Below are positions 25,905 to 36,027 of a DNA stretch of 64,000 nt, piece by piece. Under the pieces are notes generated by a model. That model was not told the origin of the DNA. It worked only from the letters and a program-made list of their open reading frames with translations, and made no database searches. The stretch lies in contig NZ_CP091110.1 in NCBI RefSeq assembly GCF_021560175.1, positions 2,966,001-3,030,000 of the forward strand. Reading direction: 5' to 3'. Numbering within the stretch: the first letter of the stretch is position 1; every line of letters begins with the position of its first letter. The stretch is from Neobacillus drentensis (GTDB taxonomy: Bacteria > Bacillota > Bacilli > Bacillales > Cytobacillaceae). The position numbers and the translations under genes are program-made.

Positions 25905-27887
25905 TTGATTCGTTATTTAAAAGCAATATTCGCAGCTTTATTGGCGGTAGTATTAATTGTTGGCTGTCAGCAGAAACCTGCAAAAAAACAGGACACTGCC
26001 AAAAAACAAACGACCAGTTCCAAAAAGGATACCGGTTTCCCACTTTGGGGGTATGACTTACAACAATCTCGGCATGTCCCTTATAACAAGATTACAAAAG
26101 ACAATGTGAAGGATTTGGGGATTGTCTGGCAGGCAGATTTGGCAAATTGGGATAAGAAGATTCCGAATGCTTCGGAGGATTTTCCAGTAGTGAAAGATGG
26201 TGTCATGTATGTCACGACCTCCATGAACCGAGTGTTTGCCATGGATGCCTCAAATGGGAAGAAAATTTGGCAATGGACGCCGCCAAAGGATGTACTTGAC
26301 CATCTTGACCATGCGGATCTAAGCCTTTTAGAAGTTGTTGCCAGCCGGGGTGTGGCTGTTGCGGAAGGCAATGTGTTTGTCCTTATTGCGGATAATCGCT
26401 TAGCCAAACTTAACGCGAAAGACGGAAAATTGATTAAAATGATCAACCTTTGGGATACAGTCCCAGGAGTCAAGCTTGAAAACCGATATTATGAAACAAT
26501 GGCGCCAATGTACTATAAAGGAAATGTCTATGTGGGAAGCAGCGGCGGTGATAATGGTGTTCGCGGCTTCGTGATGGCTTATAAAGCAAGTGACTTAACG
26601 CCAGCCTGGGATGGACCATTCTGGACAGTCCCTGAGAAGGGGGAAGGTTGGGTGAAGGGGAAATATACAGGAGGCGGAGCCGTCTGGGGACAGATTGCTT
26701 TTGACCCGGATTCTGATGTGATGTATTTTGGCACGGGTAACCCTGCTCCTGACTTTTTCAAGAAAGCTCGCCCAGGTAAAAACCCTTATACAGACTCGGT
26801 CGTTGCTCTTGAAAGTAAAACAGGCAAATTGATTTGGGCAAATTCGGAAATGGATGAGGAGGACGAATGGGATTATGATGCGACCTCAACTCCGATGATC
26901 CTGAATGCTACGGTCAAAAACAAAAAGCAAAAAATCGTTGTACACGGCGGAAAGAACGGAAAATGGTTTGCGTGGGATGCCAAAACAGGCGATACCATCT
27001 ATAATGGCGTTCCATTTGTTAAAATCCAGCACACCACACAGCCGACGGATCCAAATAAACCAGCGATGCAATGGCCGGGAGCGGAAGGCGGACAAAACTA
27101 TGCTCCGGAAACCTATGATCCTACTACCAATTATGTATTGATTCCTGGTATTAATAAGCCGTCTTTAGAGGTTGCAGCGAAAGATGAAAAACAAGTCGAG
27201 GCAAAAAATGGTTTATTTCCAGGAACGGCGATAACCTTGGGGCCAAAAGGTGAAGACATATCCGGTACTATCACCGCCATTGATGTGAATACTGGCAAGC
27301 ACGCCTATCAGCTTAAGACGAAACAACCAATGCGCGGAGGTTTTACAAGTACAACTACAGGACTTGCTTTTTACGGCGAATTGGATGGAACGGTAAATGC
27401 CCTTGATATTAAAACTGGAAAGGTCTTATGGAACATGAAAACTGGCGGAGCTCAGATTATGATGGCTCCGGCGATTTATATGGATGGCGGCAAACAATAC
27501 GTTACGTTTGTTACTGGAACAAAGGTTGTAACCTACGGACTGGGCGGGGATAAGTCTGTAACTCCTGCAAAAGATCCAGGGGGCGCAGATCCAGCAGGTC
27601 AAGGGAAATCTGATAACGCCAATCATGGCAGCCACGGGAATAAAGAAAAAGATAAGAAGCAGCCGGCTGCTATGAATGCTGAAGTACTTTACAAAAAGAG
27701 CTGTATGTCCTGTCATGGTGGAAATCTTGAGGGAGGTGCAGGTCCTGACCTTAGACATGTTGGAGTATCCATGACTGAAGAGGAGATATTAAATCAAATC
27801 ATTAACGGAGGAGGACGTATGCCTGGAGGTCTTGTTGATAAGGATCAGGCTGAAGTATTAGCAAAGTGGCTGTCTCAGAAGAAGTAA
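25905..27887 (+). CDS. PQQ-type beta-propeller dehydrogenase lipoprotein with C-terminal cytochrome c
   Basis: The lipobox VLIVGC (Cys about 21) attaches this 660-residue protein to the outer face of the membrane. An eight-bladed quinoprotein propeller (about 45-550) keeps hallmarks of PQQ alcohol dehydrogenases: GGAVWG, FGTGNPAP with the Ca-binding Asn, and WDYDAT with the catalytic Asp. The usual Glu in the GxEYG Ca-site loop is Asp (GGDNGVRG), and the vicinal Cys pair is absent. After a charged linker, CMSCHGG (near 602-608) binds haem and RMPGG gives the Met ligand. It probably oxidises an alcohol or sugar and passes electrons to the respiratory chain. TTG start with AGGAGG 8 bases upstream. 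Confidence 0.85.
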   Translation: MIRYLKAIFAALLAVVLIVGCQQKPAKKQDTAKKQTTSSKKDTGFPLWGYDLQQSRHVPYNKITKDNVKDLGIVWQADLANWDKKIPNASEDFPVVKDGVMYVTTSMNRVFAMDASNGKKIWQWTPPKDVLDHLDHADLSLLEVVASRGVAVAEGNVFVLIADNRLAKLNAKDGKLIKMINLWDTVPGVKLENRYYETMAPMYYKGNVYVGSSGGDNGVRGFVMAYKASDLTPAWDGPFWTVPEKGEGWVKGKYTGGGAVWGQIAFDPDSDVMYFGTGNPAPDFFKKARPGKNPYTDSVVALESKTGKLIWANSEMDEEDEWDYDATSTPMILNATVKNKKQKIVVHGGKNGKWFAWDAKTGDTIYNGVPFVKIQHTTQPTDPNKPAMQWPGAEGGQNYAPETYDPTTNYVLIPGINKPSLEVAAKDEKQVEAKNGLFPGTAITLGPKGEDISGTITAIDVNTGKHAYQLKTKQPMRGGFTSTTTGLAFYGELDGTVNALDIKTGKVLWNMKTGGAQIMMAPAIYMDGGKQYVTFVTGTKVVTYGLGGDKSVTPAKDPGGADPAGQGKSDNANHGSHGNKEKDKKQPAAMNAEVLYKKSCMSCHGGNLEGGAGPDLRHVGVSMTEEEILNQIINGGGRMPGGLVDKDQAEVLAKWLSQKK

Positions 27888-27951
27888 TGAATAGAACCAA
27901 GACAACCTGAGTTTACGGATAACGGGTTTACTTTAGAGATACAAACATTGT

Positions 27952-27997
27952 AAAACGCACTTGAATTCATGATATAATTCACAGTGCGTTTTTTTAT
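27952..27997 (+). terminator. Terminator of the quinoprotein gene
   Basis: AAAACGCACTTGAATT pairs with AATTCACAGTGCG (one bulge) and is followed by seven T's. Confidence 0.82.
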
Positions 27998-28129
27998 TGA
28001 ATGAAATTTAAATGCTTAACGTTTCCAAATTCACCTAGTAAATCACAGGGTATGAAATAATTTTTGGAGGGTGTGTGAATTTTTTGTGATTTAGTACGTG
28101 GATTATAATCGAATAACCAGTGATTTTTA

Positions 28130-28321
28130 AAATAAGCGGAAATTTTCCGTTTAATTCCAGAACTGAGCATGTTTCGGGGAAAATAAGCGGAGGTTTTCCG
28201 GTTATGCAAAGAAAAATCCTCTATTTTTACGTTTTTTGCATAAATAGGCGGAATTCCTCCGTCTATTTAAGCAATTTTTAGTGCTATTTCCTAAATAAGC
28301 GAAATATCTCCGCTTATTTAG
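28130..28321. repeat. Cluster of four AAATAAGCGGA palindromic repeats
   Basis: Four imperfect palindromes share the core AAATAAGCGGA..TCCG(C/T)TTATTT: 28130-28154, 28181-28205, 28241-28270 and 28292-28321, spaced 50-60 bp apart. Each could form a small hairpin. They fill most of the 27998-28561 gap, which has no gene. REP-like intergenic elements of this sort are common in Bacillus relatives. Confidence 0.75.
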
Positions 28322-28561
28322 CAACTAGTTTTAGCATCTAATGAACTGGTACAACTTACAGGGCAGTTTCGCGAAAAAAGAAAATTTTTAAAATGGCTTA
28401 GAGATATTTGCATCTCTAAGCTTTTATAATTTGGAGATAAATATCAGGCAATATAAAGGGAAGGTCTAAATAAACATAATAGTAATGAAAAAAATAGGCG
28501 CCCAGGATCAGAGCTGCAGTTCTTGTCACCATTTTAGTTTTAGAAAAGGTGGGATTGTTAG

Positions 28562-30136
28562 ATGGTTTGGACTATTTTTATCTTCCTATTGATTGTGTTT
28601 ATTGTAGGACCTGTTGCCTTGCTTGTGTGGTTACATATTTTAGCAAAGAAACCACAGCATTCGATTATCAGAGCACATCCTTATTTGGGATGGATGCGCT
28701 ATTTGTTAGAAAAGATTGGACCGGAATTCAGACAATATTGGTTTGATGATGACAACAACGGCAAACCATTTTCACGGACAGATTTTTTAGGGGTTGTTTT
28801 TTCTGCCAAATATCGAAGTGACCTTGTAAGCTTTGGTTCGAAACGTGATTTTGAAAAGCCTGGGTATTATCTTGCAAATGGGTTGTTTCCCTTATTAAAT
28901 GAAGAGTTAAGAGTTGATAACCAAGAAAAAGTCCACTCCATGAAATATAAAATTGATCATGAAGGATTGTTTACGCGTCACGAACAGCTGGAAAAGGACC
29001 AAACAACACGTTGGCTTTACCATGAGGAAGACACGATAGTCGTTGGCAGTGATCGGAAAAGTCCATGGAAACTTCGAGGGCCATTTGGTGCCTCTGCTAC
29101 ATCTTATGGAGCAGTCGGCGAAAACTATATCCTTTCAACAGGTCAAGGGAGCCGTATGGCAGGCGGATCATGGCTGAATACAGGGGAGGGCGGGGTGGCA
29201 CCTGAGCATTTAGAAAGCGGTGTCGATGTGGTCGCGCAAATTGGCCCTGGTTTATTTGGTTTTCGCGATGATGAGGGGAATTTTTCGCTTAATGAATTTA
29301 AGTGTAAAGCCCAGGAACCGAATATAAAAGCATTTGAGCTTAAATTCGGGCAAGGAGCAAAAATCCGCGGCGGACATCTGGAGGGGTCGAAGGTTACAAC
29401 GAAGGTAGCTACTATTCGTAAGGTTTCAGTGGGGCAGACCATCAATTCACCCAATCGCTTTCCATTTTTGCATGATGCACTTGAAACGCTGCAGTTTATC
29501 AAATTGCTGCAAGAGGAAGGGGGAAAACCTGTCGGAATCAAAATCGTCGTTGGATATCCTTCCGGTTTAGATGAATTTTTCGAGGCTATGAATCATCTTC
29601 AGATTTATCCGGACTTTATTACGGTTGATGGCGGGGAAGGTGGAACAGGCGCCACATACAAATCAATGGCAGATACCATGGGGCTTCCTTTATATCCTGC
29701 TTTAATTGCCGTTGTTGATAAAGCCTATCAGTTTGGTGTACGAAAAAAGCTGAAAATTTTTGCTTCAGGAAAGTTAATTTCAGCCGATAAAATCGCCATT
29801 GCCCTTGCGATTGGTGCAGATGCCGTGAACTCGGCGCGAGGATTTATGATCGCGAACGGCTGTATTATGGCTCTTCAATGCCATACGGGTAAATGTCCTA
29901 CGGGCGTAACGACCACTGATCCAAATTATCAAGAAGCACTTGTGCCAGAGGAGAAGAAATGGCGAGTCATGAACTATATCATGAATGTACGTTCTGGTTT
30001 GTTTGCCTTAGCAGCGGCTTGTGGCATCGAAAGCCCCCGTAAATTCACACGTGAACACATTGTATTTAAAGATGATGATGGAAAAATAATCAGGTTATCA
30101 GAACTGTTTCCAATTCCTGATTCTTCGGCAGAATGA
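28562..30136 (+). CDS. FMN-binding glutamate synthase-like protein (GltB central domain)
   Basis: After an N-terminal membrane helix (about 2-22), the 524-residue protein matches the FMN-binding TIM barrel of glutamate synthase: GAVGENYILSTGQGSRMAGG-like region, QIGPGLFGFRDDEG, GGHLEGSKVT, ITVDGGEGGTGATY and ADAVNSARGFMIANGC. CHTGKCPTG provides the Cys cluster region. These anchored stand-alone proteins lack the amidotransferase domain, and their substrate is not established. The ATG at 28562 follows an AAAAGGTGGG stretch. The gene is monocistronic and ends near a terminator at 30252-30276. Confidence 0.87.
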   Translation: MVWTIFIFLLIVFIVGPVALLVWLHILAKKPQHSIIRAHPYLGWMRYLLEKIGPEFRQYWFDDDNNGKPFSRTDFLGVVFSAKYRSDLVSFGSKRDFEKPGYYLANGLFPLLNEELRVDNQEKVHSMKYKIDHEGLFTRHEQLEKDQTTRWLYHEEDTIVVGSDRKSPWKLRGPFGASATSYGAVGENYILSTGQGSRMAGGSWLNTGEGGVAPEHLESGVDVVAQIGPGLFGFRDDEGNFSLNEFKCKAQEPNIKAFELKFGQGAKIRGGHLEGSKVTTKVATIRKVSVGQTINSPNRFPFLHDALETLQFIKLLQEEGGKPVGIKIVVGYPSGLDEFFEAMNHLQIYPDFITVDGGEGGTGATYKSMADTMGLPLYPALIAVVDKAYQFGVRKKLKIFASGKLISADKIAIALAIGADAVNSARGFMIANGCIMALQCHTGKCPTGVTTTDPNYQEALVPEEKKWRVMNYIMNVRSGLFALAAACGIESPRKFTREHIVFKDDDGKIIRLSELFPIPDSSAE

Positions 30137-30142
30137 CTCAAA

Positions 30143-30278
30143 AGAACTTTATAGTTTAATAGAAAATGAACGGGAACACATTGAGGATTTGTCAAAAAAT
30201 GTGTCTATTTTCAGTTATATCAAGGATTCAAACGAATTCTTTTTTTGCGTAGACCAGAGTGCACTGGTCTTTTTTTCT
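30143..30278 (+). repeat. Duplicated segment (copy 1) ending in a terminator
   Basis: The segment shares AGTTTAATAGAAAATGAACG, ATATCAAGGATTC and the hairpin GACCAGAGTGCACTGGTC plus T-run with 39695-39832. Both copies encode in one frame SLIENER(E/D)HI, the likely tail of a lost gene. The hairpin (30252-30276) now terminates the FMN protein gene. Confidence 0.7.
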
Positions 30279-30573
30279 TGTGCCTTAAAAGTACTATATC
30301 AAATTTGTGCCTTAAATTGTTTCTGGTAATCAATTGATGCATGTTTTGGCAGTATGTTTATTTACACCTTTGAATCATTACTCAAAGAGAAAGTGCATAG
30401 ATGCTAATATTTATACAAATTTATGAAACCTTGCTTATTGTTCTAACGGGGCAGCATTCCTGTAATGAAAGAAATTGGAGTTTGAACAAAAAAATAACCT
30501 CTTGGTAGAATGAGAGAGTCCTGACGCTGGCCAGCACAAAGGACAAATCTCTCAAAAACCAGGAGGCTTTAAA

Positions 30574-31868
30574 ATGAATTATAACCAGAATAAGAAGATA
30601 TCTCAAATAACTTCTCAAACTCTTATTATAGGAGTTGATATTGCGAAGTTCAAGCATGTGGCACGTGCCCAGGACTATCGGGGATTAGAGTTTGGCTCAC
30701 CTTGTTATTTTGAAAATGAACATGAAGGATTTGAGCATTTTCTTCAGTGGATTTTCGACATTAAAAAAGAACAAAATATGGATAATGTGATAGTTGGCAT
30801 GGAGCCAACAGGCCACTATTGGCTCAACTTGGCACATATTTTAAAAGAAAAAGGGATTAAGTTTGTCGCAGTAAACCCCTTGCACGTCAAGAAAAGCAAG
30901 GAGTTGGATGATAACTCACCTACCAAGAATGATGTGAAAGATGCCAAAGTCATAGCTCAGTTGGTCAAGGACGGAAGATACGCCGAACCTACGATACCGC
31001 AAGGTGTTTATGCGGAACTCCGTGTGGCAAAGAAAATACGCGATCTTTTAACCGAAGACCTTCAAACAGTCCAAGGACAAGTACACAACTGGATTGACCG
31101 GTACTTTCCTGAATTCCTAAAAGTGTTTAAGAAGTGGGAAGGCAAGGCAGCGTTACAATTCTTAAAGCTTTATGCCTTTCCCCACGAGATAGCTGAATTC
31201 ACCGAAGAAGAACTGCTCGTCCATTTAAGACTCTCGGTAACTCGGAGCGTAGGACTAAACAAGATCCGGGAGTTAAAACAGGCAGCAAGTAAGTCCATCG
31301 GACTTCGACAAGGTGCTGAAATGGCCAGACTGGAGTTAAAAACCATTCTAGCTAAGTATGAATTAATCCAGTTACAATTCGAAGAATTAGATGCAAAAAT
31401 AGACGGTCTACTTGATGAAATACCAGGTGTTCAACAAATGTTAGCGATAAAAGGTGTGGGCAGGGATACAATTGCCGGCTTCTTCGCGGAAGTGGGGATT
31501 TAGACGAATACAATCATCCCCGGCAAATTATCAAGCTGGCCGGCTTAAGCTTAAAAGAAAATACATCTGGTAAGCACAAAGGAAAAACAACCATCACAAA
31601 AAGAGGGCGGAAGAAACTGAGGGCCCTGTTATTCAGGGTTTGTATGATTCTCGTTGCCAAGAATTCCGCATTTAAGGCATTGCATGCGTACTATACTCAA
31701 CGTCAGGATAATCCATTAAAGAAGATGCAGTCCTTGATCGCTTTGTGTAATAAACTGATTCGTATCTTCTTTAGCATTGGTAAAAAGCAATTTGAATTTA
31801 GTGAAGAAAAGATGTTAAAAGACATCCCTCATATGGCAGTAACAGAGAAGACGGAAATGGCGGCCTAA
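30574..31868 (+). pseudogene. IS110-family transposase, frameshifted
   Basis: The first part (309 codons) holds the DEDD RuvC-like domain: GVDIAKFKH, GMEPTGHYW and NDVKDAKVIAQL. The reading stops at TAG 31501 in GAAGTGGGGATTTAG. One extra G there would restore EVGDLDEYNHPRQ and continue in frame through the Tnp domain (ENTSGKHKGKTTITKRGRKK, with the family's active Ser) to 31868. So a single-base loss inactivates an otherwise complete gene, unless it is a sequencing error in the G run. AGGAGG precedes the ATG. Flanking noncoding DNA (about 30440-30573 and 31869-32110) probably belongs to the element. Confidence 0.88.
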
Positions 31869-32110
31869 TTTTGGTTTAGTTTAGAAAAATAGTCGTTCTA
31901 TTTTTATAGATTTGGAGACATATGAAGCACGGATTAGTCGGCAAAGCAACTAAATTACGGGCTTGGACCCTGTGGGGCAGCATGGCTGACATCCACCTCA
32001 TGGAAAGGTTGGACGAAGGAATTTGAGAGCGAAGACTCTGTGAGGCATGGGAGGGTTGACCTCCATGAGTAAATGTGGACATCTACCAGTGCGGTTATAT
32101 TTTTACTCAT
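31869..32110 (+). ncRNA. Possible IS110-type bridge RNA region, element 1
   Basis: A GC-richer noncoding stretch directly after the transposase is full of potential stems (GGGTTGACCTCC, CCACCTCATGG, GCGAAGACTCTG). IS1111-group elements carry their bridge RNA downstream of the transposase. The assignment rests on position only. The rest of the gap to 32686 is AT-rich apart from hairpins at about 32284-32326 and 32424-32453. Confidence 0.3.
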
Positions 32111-32423
32111 CCACCATTTTCTGTAAGGAACTGGTTAGTGGGTTATAGCTCTTTTTTCTTACTCTGTCCAAAAATATCCTTTCGAGTGAAGATCCTCCAG
32201 CTATAAAAGCATTTACCGATAGGTAAACAACCATGAAATTCTAAGAAAACATGAGTAAATCGGTGTTTTCGCTTCTTTTATTGAGGGAGTTTAATTGAAG
32301 AGAGAGGGGAAAATTCACTCCCTTTTAATTCATATTTGACACAAAAAGCGAATTAATTATTTATTGTTCAAGTTACGGTCTATTTCTTTTAACGTGATAT
32401 CGGTTTTTAAGGCAATTTCTTTG

Positions 32424-32453
32424 GCAGAGACTATTTCAGTCTCTGTCTTTTTT
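32424..32453 (+). terminator. Terminator-like hairpin
   Basis: GCAGAGACT pairs with AGTCTCTGTC around a short loop and is followed by TTTTTT. No intact gene ends here. Confidence 0.55.
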
Positions 32454-32637
32454 GTGGTCTGAAACCAGCTAAATCTGAAGTCTGATATAAAAATCAAGCT
32501 CTAGCACGATTATTAAGGCTTTAGAAAAAAGGTAATATGAAATCAAGATAACAACAAATACCCTGCTGGGGTATCACGAAATTTTGTGGTAATACGCAAA
32601 AAGAGTGCGGTTTTATCATGTTCAAACTAAGTAAAAT

Positions 32638-32654
32638 GTAGCACAAGTGTAGTC
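32638..32654. promoter_or_regulatory. Possible BlaI-type half operator
   Basis: TGTAGCACAAGTGTAGTC shares the 12 bases ACAAGTGTAGTC with the left arm of the operator at 59-105 and lies 33 bases before the next start codon. Only one arm is present. Confidence 0.35.
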
Positions 32655-32686
32655 AATAATAAATAACCACATTTTGGAGGTAGAAA

Positions 32687-32791
32687 ATGACTTTTGTTCA
32701 GGATGTATCAAAAGTTTATTCATTGGAGTCGGGAGATTTGGTCGTATTAAAGAATAACAACATTCGTATCCAGAGGAGGAATATAAAATGA
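32687..32791 (+). CDS. Short coupled upstream ORF (34 aa)
   Basis: A frame with an excellent ribosome binding site (TTTGGAGGTAGAAA) encodes a 34-residue peptide starting MTFVQDVSKVYSLESGDLVV. Its TGA overlaps the ATG of the DJ-1 gene (ATGA), and the downstream gene's own AGGAGG lies inside it. This arrangement indicates translational coupling. The peptide could be a leader or the remnant of a small protein fused out of frame; no family is recognised. Confidence 0.5.
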   Translation: MTFVQDVSKVYSLESGDLVVLKNNNIRIQRRNIK

Positions 32792-34158
32792 AAAGGATAG
32801 TAGTACGTATCGTTGTTTATGTATTGATTTTCGCCGTGTCTGTGGGAGGGATCGGGTTATATGGCTTTAATCGGCATCAAAAAGATTTTTACTTAAACGT
32901 CCGCCATGAGCCGGTTCCTTCGCTACAAGGAGTGAAAGTCCCTCAGTATGACCCCCATAAACCTACTGTGGCAGTTGTGATGGCGGATTCATCAATACCA
33001 ACTGAAGATTTCGATTTTCTCATTCCATACACACTGTTTTCTATGACGGATGCCTACAATGTATATGCTGTTGCACCGGACAAAAACATCAAGTCTTTAT
33101 CAGGAGGTTTGGATGTGGTCCCACATTACTCTTATAAAGAATTAGATCAATTATTAGGTAAAAGTCCTGATATTGTCGTGGTCCCTTACATGCCAATCGT
33201 TGATGAAATAAAATATCAACCAACTCGTGAATGGATTCAGAAGCACTCTAATGAAAAAACCACTTTTTTAAGTATTTGTGGTGGTTCAGAGAATCTTGCT
33301 GATGCAAGCTTATTAAAAGGAAAATCAGCCGCCTCACACTGGCAAGCGATCCCAGGGTTGAAAAAACAGTATCCTGACACACATTGGGTAGAAGACGTAA
33401 GGTATGTTCAAGAGGGTAATACTTTAACCACTGCTGGTCAAAGCGCAGGTATCGATGGTGTGCTGCATTTGATAGCTCAACAGTTAGGAGAACCTATGGC
33501 AGCAAAAATTTCGAAAGAAATCAATTATCCTTCTTACCACTTCGTTCAAAATCCAAAGGTGGACCACCCTTTTTACGTGGATATAAAATTTGCAACATAT
33601 TGGTTAAATCTTGGATTCCATTGGAATAAGAAACAGATGGGTGTACTTCTGTATAAAGGTATGGACGAATTAGCTTTATCTTCTATATTTGATTCTTATG
33701 GAGACACCGGAACGACACAGGTATCAACCATTTCAAATTCAGATGCTCCTATTGCCACTAAACATCAACTTAATATCGTGGCTCGACATCAAATTTCGAA
33801 TGCACCAAAATTAGATAAAATGATTATCCCTGGTGGCAATGCTAAATCACTAGCCGAAGCAGATATAAAACTTTGGAGTGAAAAGGGTAATGCTAAAGAA
33901 ACACTTTTGATTCATAGTGCTTCACCAAACAGATTTGTATTTGAAGCACCATTAGAAGACCTAGCTAAACAAGAAGACCTTGTGACTGCCAAGCATGCGG
34001 TGAAACGATTTGAATATCGTGCGAATGGTATCCATCTTGAGGGAAAACCATTTCCTCTTGAAACTTACGGCAATGTACTTCTAACCGGTTTACTAGCTTT
34101 GTTGGTAGCTTTCTGTATTGACAGACGATTCATTATGAAGAAAACAATTTTCAAATAG
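32788..34158 (+). CDS. Membrane-bound DJ-1/PfpI family protein (456 aa)
   Basis: An N-terminal membrane helix (about 8-26) and a C-terminal one (about 429-446, LLTGLLALLVAFC) flank an extracellular or periplasm-facing DJ-1/PfpI domain (about 55-240). That domain has the nucleophile-elbow Cys in FLSICGGSEN and the AraC-associated pattern ADASLLKGKSAASHW. A second DJ-1-like half may follow (about 255-410). Such anchored amidotransferase-like proteins have no defined substrate. The gene is coupled to the 34-codon frame and stands between two IS110 elements. A clean terminator follows. Confidence 0.8.
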   Translation: MKRIVVRIVVYVLIFAVSVGGIGLYGFNRHQKDFYLNVRHEPVPSLQGVKVPQYDPHKPTVAVVMADSSIPTEDFDFLIPYTLFSMTDAYNVYAVAPDKNIKSLSGGLDVVPHYSYKELDQLLGKSPDIVVVPYMPIVDEIKYQPTREWIQKHSNEKTTFLSICGGSENLADASLLKGKSAASHWQAIPGLKKQYPDTHWVEDVRYVQEGNTLTTAGQSAGIDGVLHLIAQQLGEPMAAKISKEINYPSYHFVQNPKVDHPFYVDIKFATYWLNLGFHWNKKQMGVLLYKGMDELALSSIFDSYGDTGTTQVSTISNSDAPIATKHQLNIVARHQISNAPKLDKMIIPGGNAKSLAEADIKLWSEKGNAKETLLIHSASPNRFVFEAPLEDLAKQEDLVTAKHAVKRFEYRANGIHLEGKPFPLETYGNVLLTGLLALLVAFCIDRRFIMKKTIFK

Positions 34159-34181
34159 TATAAACAAGCCAGTTAATCACT

Positions 34182-34206
34182 ACCGCCTTCGGGCGGTTTT
34201 TTCCAT
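34182..34206 (+). terminator. Terminator of the DJ-1 gene
   Basis: ACCGCC-TTCG-GGCGGT with a TTTTTT tail is a compact UUCG-loop terminator. Confidence 0.9.
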
Positions 34207-34581
34207 TCTACCATTAACGTCCGTTAGCTATCATTATGGTGAATTAACGAACCAGGGAGACCTGAAATTCAGTCAACTCCGCTATCCTGCCCGTTAGCCA
34301 CCCACGAATGAGTGCGTTTCATCAAGTTATAAGTGGCTTTTCATAATTTCACAAGAAAGATTGTGAAATATTGTACTTAAAGTAACGGGGTGCTTTTGTT
34401 CAGGATAATGTAATCGCTACGGCGGTCATTTTTTCTTGTTGAACTAAACCAGCTAATAGTTTGTCAATATTTTTCAATAAAAACTTAAAATATCTCATGC
34501 TATACTAAAAATGTGCATGCCAAATAACCTTCCGTTAGACTAATTTTGGAAGGTTTTGTTTTATTTAGTTAGATATAGGTA
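34207..34581. other. Intergenic repeats and IS110 element right flank
   Basis: No gene. An inverted copy of the short dispersed repeat lies at 34279-34302 (CTAACGGGCAGGATAG on the minus strand). A second repeat type (GATTGTGAAATATTGTACTT..AGTAACGGGGTGC) spans 34359-34400. A hairpin AACCTTCC..GGAAGGTT followed by T's lies at 34526-34565, next to the transposase end. Confidence 0.5.
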
Positions 34582-35817
34582 CTAAGCTATATCTTGGAAA
34601 GTCGTTTTATTTTTTAGTAGGGCAAATATCCAATGTAAGAGCTTATTTACACAAGCAATAACAGCTACCTTAAAAGGTTTTCCTTCTTCACGTTTCTTAT
34701 CATAGAACTCTCGTAATTTCTTATTGCGAGGAATGATCTCATCGCTTGTTTTGCTTTTACGACAGTCACGAATCGCACAACGAACCGCCATATAAAGGGC
34801 GTGACGAAGCCTGCTAGACCCTCTTTTTGTGATTCGATTCTTGGTGGCTGAAAACTTACCAGATTCAAATACACTAGGGTCAACTCCAGCGAAAGCTACC
34901 AGCTTTTTAGGATCAGTAAATCGATCTATCTCTCCAATTTCTGAAATGATCGTTGCCGCGATCTTTTCTCCGATACCAGGGATAGATTTGATAATATTAT
35001 ATTCTTCAACTTCTTTAGCGAGGGCATCTATCTTGGACTCTAACTTAGATAGGTGCTCTTTGTATTGAAGAATGATATTGATATACATACCTAGACTTAA
35101 AATATGGCTCTGATAAACGGTCTTTTCAAACGGATTTCGATTTGCGGCTGCCTTGAGCTGAGTAGCTTTTTCTTTAGCCCATCGATAGGAACGACTTTTA
35201 CATAACTCAGCGATTTTGTCGGCTATTGTTTCTTCACTCGCCTCTAAAATATCTTCAGATGAGGGAAACTCTGAAAGAGTTAGTAGTGATACTATCGAAT
35301 ATAAGTCACCAAAAACACCTCTGTATTCAGGGAAGACCTGTTCTAGAATCGCTTGAAATTGTAGCTTTGTTTGAATCAATACTCCAGTAATATTTTCGTG
35401 TTGTCTTGTAAGATTCCGAAGGTTTAAAAGCTGCACACCACGCTTCTTGTACGGTTCTAAATCCTCCTTATAAAACAGCTCGCAGAGATGGTAAGCATCT
35501 ATCGCATCTGTCTTTACTTTCCGAAGACTTGAACTTTTAGCCTTATAAGAAATCAATGGATTAATGATTATCAATAAATACCCTCGGTCCTCCAAGTATT
35601 GAACAACAGAGGAATGATAGTGTCCTGTCGCTTCTAGAATAATAGGTGGTTTCTTACCAGTTTCTCTCTTAACCACCTCCAGAAACTCAACAAGTAAATC
35701 AAGACCTTCTATAGTATGAGAAATCTTAAAACTCTTACGGTATGGTTTGCCTTTATCTAAAAATGCCTGAACTTGACTTTCCCCTTTTGAAACATCCAGA
35801 CCAATGACTGGATTCAT
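34582..35817 (-). mobile_element. IS110-family transposase, intact (411 aa)
   Basis: A complete transposase with the DEDD domain (IGLDVSKGESQ at 5-15, ILEATGHYH and KTDAIDAYHL) and the C-terminal Tnp domain (IPGIGEKIAATIISEIGEI, FAGVDPSVFESG, RITKRGSSRLRHALY). IS110 enzymes insert a circular element guided by a bridge RNA made from the element's noncoding end. It is only distantly similar to the frameshifted copy at 30574, so this was a separate arrival. No internal stop is seen and it may be active. AGGAGGAGG lies upstream of the ATG on the minus strand. Confidence 0.93.
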
Positions 35818-36020
35818 TTCTAAATCCTCCTCCTAAACTAGTAATTTGCCAGTAACCCCTAATCCTCCATGCAGTATCACAGCTTCGCTTGTTATACGAG
35901 ATCTAAGTCCCAACCAGCCTCAATCATGTTTCTACAAGTAGGGGGCGAACCGTTTAGCTGACGGGGTCAAAGCCCCACGGGCAGTTACGTTCTACCCTGG
36001 CTACTGATATAATAAGACCA
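35818..36020 (-). ncRNA. Candidate bridge RNA of the intact IS110 element
   Basis: The 200 bases 5' of the transposase are noncoding, GC-richer than the surroundings and rich in stems (for example GGGGTCAAAGCCCC near 35962). In IS110-group elements the bridge RNA lies here, between the element end and the transposase start. The call is positional; guide loops were not matched. Confidence 0.45.
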
Positions 36021-36027
36021 AAATAAA

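Noticed and set aside
28130..28321. CRISPR array
   Set aside because: The repeats are imperfect palindromes of varying sequence with no constant-length spacers and no cas genes.
32345..32500. Minus-strand coding trace ending EIALKTDITLKEIDRNLNNK
   Set aside because: No start or ribosome binding site, overlapped by a terminator hairpin; at most a small gene relic.
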